DNA of 64,000 bases from Botryosphaeria dothidea (taxonomy: Eukaryota > Ascomycota > Dothideomycetes > Botryosphaeriales > Botryosphaeriaceae), in assembly GCA_011503125.2 (NCBI GenBank), contig WWBZ02000040.1, positions 3,286,001 through 3,350,000 on the forward strand. Reading direction: 5' to 3'. The translations under genes were made by a program, and so were the position numbers. Every line of letters begins with the position of its first letter. Position 1 is the stretch's first letter. Shown here piece after piece: positions 33,207-43,975 of the stretch. A model generated the notes under the pieces. That model was not told the DNA's origin. It ran no database searches and saw nothing but the letters and a program-made list of their open reading frames with translations.

Positions 33207-35070
33207 TTAATACACGTATCTGAAATTAGTGTTCTCAAAGTCTGTCCGGTCTTCTGCTTCCGTGCTCAAGCTGGGAACCTCCAGAGCAGCAACCGGCTTG
33301 CCGTATATCCTATCCCGCCTATGGTTTTCAAACACACATATTAATCCGTAAAGAACGCCAGTTGCCGCCATGATGGCAAAGCAGCACATCATGGCGCTGA
33401 TCCCAAGAGGGTAATGCGGGCTCTGACTTTCCCGGAAGAATTGGGGCCCGATGATGTTGCCGACGGCTGCGTTGAGGTATCAGCGTGGTAGAAACAAAGC
33501 TTGAATAGAGCCAATGACGTACCGTAAAACACCGCTACAGATACAGAACAGAAACTCTTCTTTGTCTCTCCGGCTGTGTTTGACGATTGAAGGCTCAGCA
33601 TTAAGACCCACGCTACGTTGTAGAACCCCATGAGATAGACACCAGCCAAGGAGGCAGAACGTTGGGTTTGGATATCAAGGACTGTGAACGCCCGGAATCA
33701 GTATCTAAATAAGTTCTCCCTACATGCTGAGGTTGCGGTCTTACCATGAATCATCACCGACCCTGCCAAGGCGGGCAACGTTCCGACTGTCCAGAGAACG
33801 CATCGAGTATTGGGTACGAAGAATGCAAGCGTCGTGCAGAAGACCTGCGCCACAAATGCAACCGCTGCTTGCGGTGTTGCCATCAGGGTTGTCTTGGCTT
33901 GCGAGTAGCCATAGCCGGAAATGATGAGAGGGTTGAACTGGAAAGAGCAAGAAATCAGCAACTATTCCAGGGTAGTCGTCCACTCAAGAATCTACCAGGG
34001 TATGCATATCTTTTCAATTCGTCGGAGCTCTTACGTTGGTTATTCCGGCATTCGTAATCGACTGCGCGATGGTGAAAACAACAACACACCAATACTTCGG
34101 ATCCCGCACTGCCTCGGATATCTGGGCCCACTTCCATTCTCTGTGTTCTTTTGCCTCGGTCTGATTGTCTGCAGTGCGGATGAGCGCAGCCTTCTTCTCC
34201 TGCGCAGAGAAAAACCATGCGTTTTCGGGGCGATCCGGTAGCGCGGCAAAAACAAGGATCCCGTAAGTCATTGTCACCGCGCCGTAGATCAGAAAAATGT
34301 ACTGCCGGGTGTAATTTTAGCTACCTCCCAATACTCATATTTAGCGAGGGAGCATACCTTCCATGTCTCGAGACTACCATTGATTTTGCCAATCGCGTAG
34401 CTGAGAATGCCACCGAAGATACCCTGTAGCTGTTAGTACTGCCAATCACGCGGAATGGGGAAATGGGTTGACCAACAGCGAAAGTATTGTACCAGAACGC
34501 CGTTCGCAAGGGCTGTTCCTTCCTCCGCCACCACATTGAGTTCATCATCATCAAAGCTGGAAGAATTCCAGCCTCGAAAACACCGAGAAAGAAGCGGACA
34601 GTCGCGAGTCCACCGAAGTTGTGGCAAGCCGCCATGCAGCACAAACACAAACCCCAGCAGAAAAGACAGAAGCCAATGTATTTGCCTAGTGGGACCTTGG
34701 GCAAAAGCCAGAGCGTTGGAAATTCAGCCGCCAACTGAAGTAAGGATTTGGATTAGTGCCTGTGAAATGATGAGGAACTGTTTTGAGGTCATACATAGCC
34801 GAAGTAGAAAATGCTCCCCAGCCAGCTGTACTCCTGACCTTTGAGGTTGGTGTCCGTCTTCAAGCCGTAAACTGCAGCGTAGGCCATACCATTCTTGTCC
34901 AGGAAAGCAAGCGTAGACGTCAGAACGATCAGCGGAAGGACAAGCAGATCCGTCTTGAGTAGCAGCTTCTTGTTCTGTGCGGAGGTCAGCAGCTCCTGCG
35001 AAGCGTCATCCACGAGCGCTGCAACATCATGGCTTGTGGTGTCTTTTTGGTAGTGTGGCTCCTCCGACAT
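33207..35070 (-). CDS. MFS transporter, allantoate permease (Dal5/ACS) family
   Basis: Plasma-membrane permease related to Dal5-type organic-anion transporters. It starts at the ATG at 35070 (MSEEPHYQKDTTSHDVAALV). About seven exons are split by short introns. TM1 contains LTSTLAFLDKNGMAYAAVYG, where this subgroup has DK-NG in place of the more common DR-NIG. Next come YSWLGSIFYFGY, LLPKVPLGKYIGFCLFCWG, the motif NFGGLATVRFFLGVFEAGIL, MNSMWWRRKEQPLRTAFWYN, and the mid-loop PDRPENAWFFSAQEK. The C-terminal half contains VFTIAQSITNAGITNFNPLI, ASLAGVYLMGFYNVAWVLML and VGNIIGPQFFRESQSPHYPL. The cytosolic tail ends NTNFRYVY. It is head-to-head with a class IV aminotransferase, suggesting that uptake and metabolism of an amino acid or keto acid could be linked. 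The substrate is unknown. Confidence 0.9.
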
Positions 35071-35808
35071 GATGATCCCAAATTTATTGCATTCCAGGCT
35101 CTTTAGAGTTACTTTCCAGAATCAAGATTTACGAGAAGTAAGAACAAGCAACATAAGACAGGAGGCGAAGAAAAAAAAAGAAAAGTCCAAGACAGATACA
35201 GGTACGACATGACCGGGATCCGTATCACGCTGACAAGGATGCGAATGCCTTTTGATCCGTCAATCGCTACGATCACCGCTCTTTATCGGTGTCAAGGAAT
35301 GAAAAATCCCACTATTGCGTGCTCACCAACCTTACTCGCAGGCCCAAAAAAGAGAGACAAAAGACGACGCGGGATCTGGGCTATCGATGCAACTTGGTCT
35401 CGGATCAGTATGTGGCCAGCCGATTCCGGGACCGGGGCGCTCGACCAGAGGCCGACCAATGGAAGCGCGGCCTGATATGGCGTGCTTCGGTGGTTCCGCC
35501 GAGCTCTCACCTCACAGAGCAAAGCAGGAGACGAATTCTCCATTCATTAATTATATACACAGTGGATTGTAATGCAAAACGTTTCATTGTGGCTAAAATG
35601 TTCATTTGGGACGCAGTCAGGTGGATGCAGAAGCTTGCCGAGCTGGCGCGGGGAAGGCCTGGGAAGCCTTGCGGGGCATTATTTACTCGGGCTCGGAGCG
35701 GACTGAGAAAATATATATACGCGGCGCCCTCAGGTGATGCGGGCTTACGTACCTTTTTAACTACGAGTTCTGTGCAGGTTTTCAGAGGACCTTCCATACT
35801 GCCTGAGG
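35071..35808. other. shared divergent promoter, MFS / aminotransferase
   Basis: About 738 bp between the two start codons. An A/T-rich purine tract sits at 35165-35180 near the MFS side and a TATA-like element near the aminotransferase side. No gene is seen. Confidence 0.45.
35712..35719 (+). promoter_or_regulatory. TATA-like element of the aminotransferase
   Basis: TATATATA lies 97 bp upstream of the ATG at 35809. Confidence 0.4.
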
Positions 35809-36929
35809 ATGGCAGCTCAAGGCCCAGGCGCAACGCACGTCGTGGTGCCAAATCAGAAGAATGAGACCATTCTGGTACGTCCCATCATGAACTCCTCATG
35901 GACAACAATTGTTAACGTCTCGCCTTCAGATTGGAATGCGTGATGGCGTCACAGGCAAATTCGAGCTTCGCCGCCGCCACGAAGCCACGGTCTCTGTCTT
36001 CGATTCCAACTTCCTGATCGGTGACGGTATCTGGGTGAGCGTTTACTCCTCGTCAGAGCAAAGAAAAGAACATTCCTACTAACGCGTCAGCTCTCCAGGA
36101 GAGTCTCCGTGTCATACGCGGCCGAGTCCTGTTCGCCCGCGACCACCTCGTCCGGCTATACCAAACGGCCAAAGCCCTGATGTTCAACCTCGGCCTCAGC
36201 AAAACAGACCTGCTCTCTCACATCCATGCAACCATCGACGCCAATGACGGCATGGATCACGACGAGAACGTGCACGTGCGGCTGGTCGTCAGCCGCGGCC
36301 TCAAGACCACGCCGTACCAGAACCCGTCGGTCAACGTCGGCCTGCCGCTCATCGTCATCATCCCGGAGTTCAAAGCCGCGGCGGCGCAGCAACGAGGATT
36401 GCGCCTCGTGACGTCGCACGTGCGCCGCGGGGCCCCGGACGTCAAGGAAGAAATGTGGAACCACATCTCGAAAGCGACGGACGTGAGTGCGTGCATTGGG
36501 GCTAACGTCGTCGGCGCAGACGAGGCGCTGATGCTTGACCCGCATGGATTTGTCAAGACGTGTAATTCGACAAACTTTTTCATTGTGCGTGGTGGTGAGG
36601 TGTGGTCGCCCACGAGGAGCCATCAGATGCATGGTATAACCAGGCAGAAGACGATTGATGTGTGCAGGGCGAATGGGATTCCGGTGAAGGAGCTGGATTT
36701 CACGTTGACCGAGGCGTACACAGCGGATGAAGCGTTTTGCACAGGGACGTTTGCGGGGCATATACCTGTGAGCAGTATTGATGGGAGAGTGATTGGAGAC
36801 GGAGATGAAGGAATGGGACCCGTGACGAAGAGGGTGAACGAATTGTACAAAGCATTGAGGGAGGAGGATGCGGGGAGGTCAAGGGCGGAGATTACAGCTG
36901 CAGTTGCGGAACGGCGCTCAAAGTTGTGA
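35809..36929 (+). CDS. class IV aminotransferase (branched-chain / D-amino-acid type)
   Basis: PLP-dependent fold-type IV aminotransferase-like enzyme. Three exons start at the ATG at 35809 (MAAQGPGATHVVVPNQKNET). Introns 35875-35929 and 36035-36099 are phase 0, the second with a CTAAC branch site. The family opening VFDSNFLIGDGIWESLRVIR is assembled across intron 2, followed by DHLVRLYQTAKALMFNLGL. The predicted PLP lysine is in HISKATDVSACIGANVVGAD. The downstream motif DEALMLDPHGFVKTCNSTN matches the usual deal-ld-G-v-e-s-sN element. The end carries the substrate-loop equivalent AFCTGTFAGHIPVSSIDGR and GDGDEGMGPVTKRV. About 333 residues, complete. Whether it acts on branched-chain, D- or (R)-amine substrates cannot be decided. 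The divergent MFS permease may deliver its substrate. Confidence 0.92.
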
Positions 36930-37212
36930 CACCAAGGCGCCACTAGCCGGTGCTCAACATCCAAAGATCCTGACACGCTTTGATAATTCCGCCACAAAAG
37001 CCAGGCTCAGACTACAGAACACTGAGATGTACCAGCGCAGCAACTCCCATTCCTCTTCATCCGCACCCGATCCAAAAGCTCCCCCTCGCTTTCGCATCTG
37101 ACGTCATCGGCTGTATCCAATCGGGTAAACCCCGGGCTACGCTATGCGTTTACATATTGCATGCTGGCCGCCGTATTAGCGAGATTTCTCAGCGAAGTCA
37201 AGCAGCCCCATC

Positions 37213-37300
37213 GGTTGTGTAGTGTAGTGGTTATCACTCCGGATTTTGATGCATAGCATTGAGTCTTCCGGCAACCTGGGTTCGAGCCCCAGCACGACCT
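37213..37300 (+). tRNA. tRNA-Gln (TTG), intron-containing
   Basis: A full cloverleaf can be drawn. The acceptor stem GGTTGTG pairs with CACGACC (one G-T wobble), and the discriminator is T. The D-arm GTAGTGGTTA acts as an A box, and GGGTTCGAGCC matches the B box and T loop. The anticodon stem CCGGA/TCCGG encloses a loop starting TTTTGA with anticodon TTG, followed by a short intron of about 16 nt just after the position 3' of the anticodon. A T-rich tract (CTTTTGCTTTTTTAC) begins about 12 nt downstream and is a likely Pol III terminator. Confidence 0.93.
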
Positions 37301-39139
37301 GTCTGTCGTTATCCTTTTGCTTTTTTACTTTCGGGTGTGGCGTTGACGGTCGAGGATGGCAGAAAACCACGAAAGACCGGTGAGATCATCCATTTTGACC
37401 CTCAGAGGACATTCAGTCTTCTGGTTCCCTACAATCGCACTGATGAGGAAGCTGGACAAACTCTACTTGACGTGACTCTCCTGGCAGAGCGACCTTACGC
37501 TTACCGTCTTGCGAAACGATGATTAAAGTTGATGATGAGAATGATCTCTCTTCCTTTGCTCAGATGATGTGCATCGGAAGTGCTGGCTGACGGACTCCAC
37601 GAATGCCAGACTTCGACTGAGGAGAGACCGCATATATGTTCAACGAGGGAAACGGGAAACCCCAGACCCGCGGTGCGTGCAGCAACAACGTTGTATGGTT
37701 TTGTATACACTCCACAATTGCGAAGGGCTACATCAGTGATGCTAGTTAAGAATTCTTTTAAATCAACCGCACTCACTGTAAACTTCTGCAATTGCTCATA
37801 TGAGTTGGCTGTATGGGGAAACACATGGCACCCCTCGAGCGTTCCCTTTCTACTTCTGACGCGTGTCTGAGTATATAGCAATATTGCCCTCACACGGAAA
37901 GACGACTTCCAGTATAGCAGGTAGCTGGACGTTTGAAGATCACCTGCGGGCACTTTTCTCGTGCTCAATCACAGGTCGACCATAATATATTATCTCCCCG
38001 GATCGCCGCTGCATAGAGTCTGCCGCATAATCATAGGACTTGCTCCTGTTGATCTCCAGAGAATTGACAACTGTTCTGTCCTTGTTGCTTTTGTCGGGTT
38101 CGCGGCTCTTTTAGAAATCCAGGGCCGGCATACCTATATCCAGGAAATTGAGCTGTTCAGTATGCCATCTGAGTTTTGCTCATCATCAGCTGTAAGATTC
38201 TGGGAACAAGGCTTTCCACGTAATATGCCTAATCTCGTTACTTCTGGCTGGCGAACAACATCGAAATTCATGCGATAAAGACCCGACGTATTTTCTGAGT
38301 AGAACCGAGAAATGTTGATGTTTGGCCAGGGTGGTTGGAAGAGCTAAGACGGGTGACATAAAAAGCCTGCGGCGTTACACGCTGCAATCATTCTCCACTA
38401 CTGAGAATCGTGCTTATGGTTTCCCTCTTAGCCGATCGAAAAGTTTGCTTCGTGGCCGTTGTATTCATTGTTGAACATAGTCCGTGATGTCATCACGGCT
38501 GTTTGCCTTCGTTTGCGGAGTCAGGAAATTCCGCCTATTGCTGGCGTTGGTAAATTAGACGCCACAATGCTGCTAGGCTTCACGTATAAAAAGGGGTCGC
38601 ATCAAGATGCATCCTAACAACTCTGCACCGATATACACCAACTATGTCGCGGGGGAACGAGACAGCGTTTTTGCAAGTCATGACTATCGTTGCTCTTAGG
38701 GAAACCGTCCTGGATGGAGAATCGTCTTCCTGGAGTGATCTGGGGGCTAAGCATCGTCAACTCATTGTTCAGAAACCAGCTGGTCCTCCGAGAAGGTCAG
38801 CTGAACGTAAGGAAAAGTCCCTCCGCGACGTTGTTCGGCGTTCGTTGCACAAGAGCGAGCGAACGACGTCCTCCTCTCGCCTCGGTGGTGTCACTCTGCA
38901 CACCAACCGCCACCACGCCCCACCACCGCGCTCTGCGCCCCTTGCATCACTACAGCTGCCTCAAAGTCTGCATTCCTCCCTCCCGATCATTTTTCCGAGC
39001 TCGCAAAAACCCCTTGTGAGGTGCTGCGCGCGAAACTGTTCCAGGAGGGAGTACCATTTGATACATAATCAACATACCCCACTCCAGAACTCAGCTCGCC
39101 CTGATCCCAGGAGTTGATATCTTGCATCTCACTCCTCGG
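37301..39139. other. intergenic between two tRNA genes
   Basis: I can support no gene. A TATAAAAA box near 38585 followed by a pyrimidine/AC-rich leader and ATGs at 38609 and 38644 looks like a fungal core promoter. The reading frames after it are short or low in coding character. Confidence 0.35.
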
Positions 39140-39228
39140 GCCTCTATGGCGCAGTGGTAACGCGTCGCACTTGTATTTTCCAACCACATGCAATGCGAAG
39201 ATCCTGGGTTCAACTCCCAGTGGAGGCA
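39140..39228 (+). tRNA. tRNA-Thr (TGT), intron-containing
   Basis: The acceptor stem GCCTCTA pairs with TGGAGGC (one T-G wobble), and the discriminator is A. The A box is TGGCGCAGTGGTAACGCG and the B box GGGTTCAACTCC. The anticodon stem is TCGCA/TGCGA. The loop CTTGTA, anticodon TGT, is interrupted by a ~17-nt intron before the last loop A, giving a mature loop CTTGTAA. Confidence 0.93.
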
Positions 39229-39596
39229 GTAACCACTGGCGGGCTACTTCTTTTGTCTTTTTGGCATCCTCAATGGATATTGCGAGGATGCAAAGGGACG
39301 ATGATGCTTTTTTGGACGGTAAGGATGGGGGATTGCAGTGGTTTCAGAGCGATGGGTATATGCCGAAGAGGAAGCGAGTGACCAACACCATTCAAGAATT
39401 CAGCAGACCAGACCACAGACTGGAAGGCTTCCTTTTTGCAAGCTCGTGATGAATTATCCAATATGTATATCAAGGCAATAAAATGTTGGTATCATTATTT
39501 TATCGGCTGAGGTTGCAGACCTTTCCCTGCTGCCTGCTAATCTTTCAGCGACAGGCCGTGATATCCGATGATAATTTCTCAACCCTCAACACCCGC
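39229..39596. other. intergenic
   Basis: Between the tRNA-Thr gene and the 3' end of the PUS7 gene. A TTTTT tract near 39308 lies far from the tRNA. Nothing else was seen. Confidence 0.35.
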
Positions 39597-41858
39597 CTAA
39601 CGGGTAAAGTCAGGCTTGTAAGCCTCCGTACCTCCCTTCATCAGCTCCCTCAGAGCCATCGTAGCGTACGTACTGTTGCCCAGCTGGAACTTCAGAATGG
39701 TAGCAATCTTCTCCTCTCCATCCGCATCACCAGCCGGCTCAGGGGCCTGCCTCTGGTTATACGTGCGCATCATCTTCTTCTTCGTTTCCTCGAGCGAGAC
39801 CGACTTGCCCTCCTTAACCAGCTTCGAGAGATCCGTCTCCACCAACTCCTCCTCATCCGACTTGTATGTCTTAACCTCGAAGCTCACATCACCCAGCGAC
39901 TTGGCCATGAGCTTCCTGTAACCGCCGGGCAGGCTGATGTCGCGCCACTTGCGACGCATGTTGTGCGGGTCGACGCCGCCGCCACGCTCGGGATCGAGCA
40001 TGAATTCCCTGTAGAAGTCCTTGATGTCGTTCGCCGGATACTCGATATCCCAGCCGGGCTGCGGCAGCACGACGTCGAAGATGGAGTACTGCCCGCTGTT
40101 GATCTCTCCCTCGGTCAGCGCGCGGGCACGCTCGTAGTCGTCAGCGCTCGTGGCAGCGTTCTCGCCTTGTGGATTGATGACGACCTCGCCGTACTCGTCC
40201 ACTTCGTCCAGCGCCTCCTCCTTCGGCTCGAGCTCCTTGTCCTTGTGTTCGGAAACCATGACGAGATCACCGGGAACCACCTTCGCGCCGTGGCGCTTCA
40301 AGCGCTCACTGGCAGCCGCGTTCCACACGAGGCTCTGGTAGGCGTGGATGTACATGCCGCGAAGGCTCTTCGGTATGTTTCCGAGGGCACCCTGGAAGTC
40401 CCTCTCGAAAGTCTCGTTTTGCTTCTTGTTGTAGGAGCTGAGATGTTTGATGATGTTGCGCTCGGCAATGAAACGGAATGGTAATACTTCGAGCGCTACC
40501 TTGGAGTCCTTCTCGGTCTTCCACTTGTAGATTGCGAAAGCACGCTTCTTGTCATCATCCGAGATACGTGCCTCACGATTGGGATCCAGAGCGGCTGCCA
40601 ATGCATCGGGGCTGTAGGATAAAATTAAGTCGATGGCGTTCTCAAGATCACCAGAGAGGATGCTCTTGCCAATGCTGTCTGTGCTGATGTCATAAGTACC
40701 GAAGCGTTGGAGTCCGAAATAGTTGATGAAGCCTTCCTTCCTGAAAGCCCCGCAGGACCTAGCAAGAATGTCTTTGGCAAGCTCAACGCGCTTGGTCACG
40801 TCCAGGCCGTCTTCGCCTTGGAAGTGGCAATCGCGTAGTGTGATGGTGAATTGGTTTCCAGCGTGATCGCCAAGCTGGATTGCCTGGCGGTGGTACGAAA
40901 GCGATCCAATGCGTGCATTGAACAATCCGCGAGCCACAGAAGCCATGTGTTCCTGACGGATCCTCTTCACACTGACACGTTGAACGGTGACTGCGCGGCG
41001 ATCCTTGGTACCAGCAAAGCTGAACTTCTTCTGGTTGATCTTAAATTGAGCAGACAAGTGAGTGATTACCTCCATAGTGTCCTTGTTCTCCTTGTAGAGA
41101 GTAAAGTGTAGGTTGTCGCCACCCAACTCATCGAAAGACTGACGTTGGGGTTGGTTGTCCCGATTTCCCCCATTCTGCTGAGCCTTTCCCTTTGCTCCAA
41201 CCTTTATGACGTTGTCGTCTTGAGTTGTCGTGACGAGGTGACCCGAGAAGATGTTCCGGATACACTCGTGAGCACGTTGGCGCGTCAACTTATTTTCGAT
41301 GGGGTCGGAGAAAACAGGCTTGAACTGGCCGGCTTTACGGTTGGGGTTCAGTATAACGGTCTTGTTCAGGCCCATGATAGCGCTAGTCTTCTCCTCCCCA
41401 AAAATCTCATTCAGGATATCGCGATCCCCGGGCGAGATTTTGGCAGCCTCCTCGGCTTGCTCTCCAGACAGCTTCTTCTGCTCGCCGTTGTCTGCACCCG
41501 CATCCTTCGCACCCACAGCGGTCATACCAATGTCGTCCTCGAGGTGACAAACGCGGCCATTGGGAAGTATCTCGTGAACCATAAAGTCGATGTAGCGCTG
41601 CTTCAGGATACCCGAAAAACCAGGGATTTCCTTGTTGGCGTAGGCGGTGATACAAAAGCGTTCTTCCTTGTCAAACTGCTCTTTCAATGCTGACTTCTCG
41701 AGACTGTCGCTATCAACAGGGCTCGCGATATCAGCTTCAACGGGTATAACGGGCGCGCGCGCGTCCACCATCGCGGAGTCGGGTGCGCCACCCTCGTCAG
41801 TGGAGAGCTTCTGGCGCTTGGTAGGGCGATCGGGTTCATTGCGCTCGTGGTCTGCCAT
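39597..41858 (-). CDS. PUS7: multisubstrate tRNA/mRNA pseudouridine synthase 7 (TruD family)
   Basis: Pus7 converts uridine to pseudouridine at position 13 and 35 of tRNAs, in U2 snRNA and in mRNAs. Single exon of 753 codons, start at the ATG at 41858 (MADHERNEPDRPTKRQK). The basic N-terminus looks like a nuclear localisation signal. The catalytic Asp lies in the TruD hallmark KFSFAGTKDRRAVT. Other family blocks are PGFSGILKQRYIDFMVHEIL, DNLHFTLYKENKDTMEVITH, GLFNARIGSLSYHRQAIQLG, INYFGLQRFG, IHAYQSLVWNAAASERLK, and near the end FDVVLPQPGWDIEYP. Length fits fungal Pus7, and there is no sign of damage. Confidence 0.96.
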   Translation of the reverse strand: MADHERNEPDRPTKRQKLSTDEGGAPDSAMVDARAPVIPVEADIASPVDSDSLEKSALKEQFDKEERFCITAYANKEIPGFSGILKQRYIDFMVHEILPNGRVCHLEDDIGMTAVGAKDAGADNGEQKKLSGEQAEEAAKISPGDRDILNEIFGEEKTSAIMGLNKTVILNPNRKAGQFKPVFSDPIENKLTRQRAHECIRNIFSGHLVTTTQDDNVIKVGAKGKAQQNGGNRDNQPQRQSFDELGGDNLHFTLYKENKDTMEVITHLSAQFKINQKKFSFAGTKDRRAVTVQRVSVKRIRQEHMASVARGLFNARIGSLSYHRQAIQLGDHAGNQFTITLRDCHFQGEDGLDVTKRVELAKDILARSCGAFRKEGFINYFGLQRFGTYDISTDSIGKSILSGDLENAIDLILSYSPDALAAALDPNREARISDDDKKRAFAIYKWKTEKDSKVALEVLPFRFIAERNIIKHLSSYNKKQNETFERDFQGALGNIPKSLRGMYIHAYQSLVWNAAASERLKRHGAKVVPGDLVMVSEHKDKELEPKEEALDEVDEYGEVVINPQGENAATSADDYERARALTEGEINSGQYSIFDVVLPQPGWDIEYPANDIKDFYREFMLDPERGGGVDPHNMRRKWRDISLPGGYRKLMAKSLGDVSFEVKTYKSDEEELVETDLSKLVKEGKSVSLEETKKKMMRTYNQRQAPEPAGDADGEEKIATILKFQLGNSTYATMALRELMKGGTEAYKPDFTR

Positions 41859-42354
41859 TGTAGCTGGTCTTCCTCAGTGCGGGAGGAGCGGGTACGGTCG
41901 GCGGCGTGGTAGGTTGAAGGCGACGCACTGGGTCGTGGATCTGCGAAGCGGAGGGTAATTTTTCGCGCTTCCTTATCGATAAGCGCCCCAGGCATCTCGA
42001 CGCGAGCCCCACCATTGCCCCATGCTGCCAGTCGCGTCTCCAGTCGACGCGTCGTCTTTCCAGCAATCCAATCAACTTCAGTCTGGAATCTCCACGCCGA
42101 AAGCTCACAAATTACAGAAACTCACGGTATCTATACAACTACGATGATATCAGGCCTTATCCGGCGGATGATTGGACAGTATTTCTTCCGAGCTCAGCTG
42201 CTCCGAGCGGACATATTTCATTCACCAAAGCAAGATCCAGTAGGTATGCACATGATGATCATTGTGTCATTCATATAATTCGTACTATCTGACCATAGTG
42301 GTTCCATCAAAGGGCCAATTCATTCCGCCCTAAAGATACTCATTACCCACCCCC
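41859..42354. other. upstream of PUS7, downstream of CON-6
   Basis: About 500 bp, no gene seen. It includes the PUS7 promoter next to 41859. Confidence 0.4.
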
Positions 42355-42666
42355 TCACATATCATTAAGTCTATCCTTGGCACTCTGCTTAGCCTCATCC
42401 GAAACATTCGGATTGTTGAGTGTAGCCTTCAAGCCACCGGTACTGGTGAGAAGACAAGCATTAGCATCCATCCGCCTGTATCCGAGAATGGAGATAAATA
42501 CATACACATTGCCAGGGTTCTTGTTCTGATTGGAATGATGCTCGATGTTGTCGCCATCAAACTCCTGGTTGAGGACATCCTTGCTGTGCTGCTTAGACTC
42601 GTCGGAAGTGTTGGGGTTGTTGAGGTTGGCCTTGTGGCCGCCGATGATGTTGCCGGGGTTGGACAT
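42355..42666 (-). CDS. conidiation-specific protein 6 (CON-6) family
   Basis: CON-6 proteins are small hydrophilic proteins abundant in conidia and under stress or light induction. The ATG at 42666 starts MSNPGNIIGGHKANLNNPNT. One intron (GTATGT donor, CACCAG acceptor) splits the second repeat, and splicing gives KNPGNVTGGLKATLNNPN. Two copies of the CON-6 repeat are present: GGHKANLNNPNTSDESKQHS and GGLKATLNNPNVSDEAKQSA. The protein ends KDRLNDM and is about 84 residues. A TATA box lies upstream. Length and repeat number match the family. Confidence 0.95.
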   Translation of the reverse strand: MSNPGNIIGGHKANLNNPNTSDESKQHSKDVLNQEFDGDNIEHHSNQNKNPGNVYVFISILGYRRMDANACLLTSTGGLKATLNNPNVSDEAKQSAKDRLNDM

Positions 42667-43975
42667 TTTGGCTGAGGGAGGGCACTAATTGGGAGTAGAG
42701 AAGAGCAAGTTGGGTTCGTTGAAGCTGGGAGATGCAGATGCTTGCTGATGAGCAGAAGGTAAATACACTCGTCGAGGACCACCTTTATATACACTTCAGA
42801 GGCCGCAAGGTCCAGGCTTGCATCGCCGATTCTGCGTCATGCTAGTGCACTGTGATGTAGAAAGGCTAGGTGCTGGTCTTCCTGCATCGTCGGCGACGTA
42901 AAAGAGCCATGCTGTCCAATTCAGTTCATGACGTTGGTGCTATCGGGAAAGAGGACGGGATGGACACTAAGGCATCGTTGATCCTACATGGGAGGCTGAG
43001 GTAGCGTACCGTGACTACAGTTACCGTGCAGCATATGTGATCGATCTCGCCGCCCGCGCTTGTCAGCTTCAGAGGTAAGTCAAACTTCTTCCAACAGATG
43101 ACGCTGGTCATGATCTGGGATGGAATTGAAGTTGACCGGACCTCGTATAAACACACTGGCAAGCAGTTACACCAATAGCCAGGAGGTTTTCTACGGGCGA
43201 TATCAAGCGGTTGCGGATGTGCCAGGGCGGCACGAGATACACTATGATCTGGAAGCCGTCGTTCGCGTGAGAAATGTTATAGCATTCCAATGAGGCGTTG
43301 GAAAGCGTTGTTGTAGTAACAGAGGTGCAGGAAGCACTGTTGCACCTTGATGTCGATCTTGCGGCTCGCAACGCCAATCTGTTACGACTGACCATGAGAA
43401 ATTCGATAGCGCATCGAGCAGAATTCGATTTATGCGGGGTATGGCTCATATTTCAAGATCTAAATGCGCATCATTGCTGTAGGTACGGCAGGTTTGTTAT
43501 GTGAGGAGATGGGGTCGTGACGTTGACACTTTCGGTAGTGACGCATGTCACGGGAACAGGCGTCAGCGTTCCGCTTCTAAAACGTACAAGCACCAGTCTC
43601 GGCTGCGGAAAACTTGGAATTACGAGAGATCCCTGCTCGTCGCTGCTTCGACGAGTTTGACGTCAAGAAGTGGTGAAATTATGTTAACCGAATTGTACCC
43701 TATCAAGCGCAGGCCAGGCTTGTGCGCAGGATACGTCGAACCACCATTTTCACATTTGTCAAATCCGATATTGAGAAAATTTCAATGAGGAAATCTGCAC
43801 AATCAGCATTAGAGCAAGAAAGATGAATTGTTGTTTGAATGAATCCGTGAAGAAGACCCATTCGAATCTTGCGCCGAATATTCGTATGGGAACGCCATTG
43901 TCTCCGGGATCTATTCGAAGGATCTATGTCATGGATATCGTTAAAACGTTGTTGCCAGCCGTTAGTTAATCTTTT
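42667..43975. other. CON-6 promoter region and intergenic
   Basis: About 1.3 kb without a supportable gene. The proximal part contains the CON-6 TATA element and is probably a large regulated promoter. Confidence 0.4.
42784..42791 (-). promoter_or_regulatory. TATA box of CON-6
   Basis: TATATAAA on the minus strand, about 118 bp upstream of the ATG at 42666. Confidence 0.55.

Noticed and set aside
38609..39117. Open frames downstream of the TATAAAAA box between the two tRNA genes
   Set aside because: The promoter-like element is real-looking, but the frames have no recognisable domain and little coding character. They were not called as a gene.
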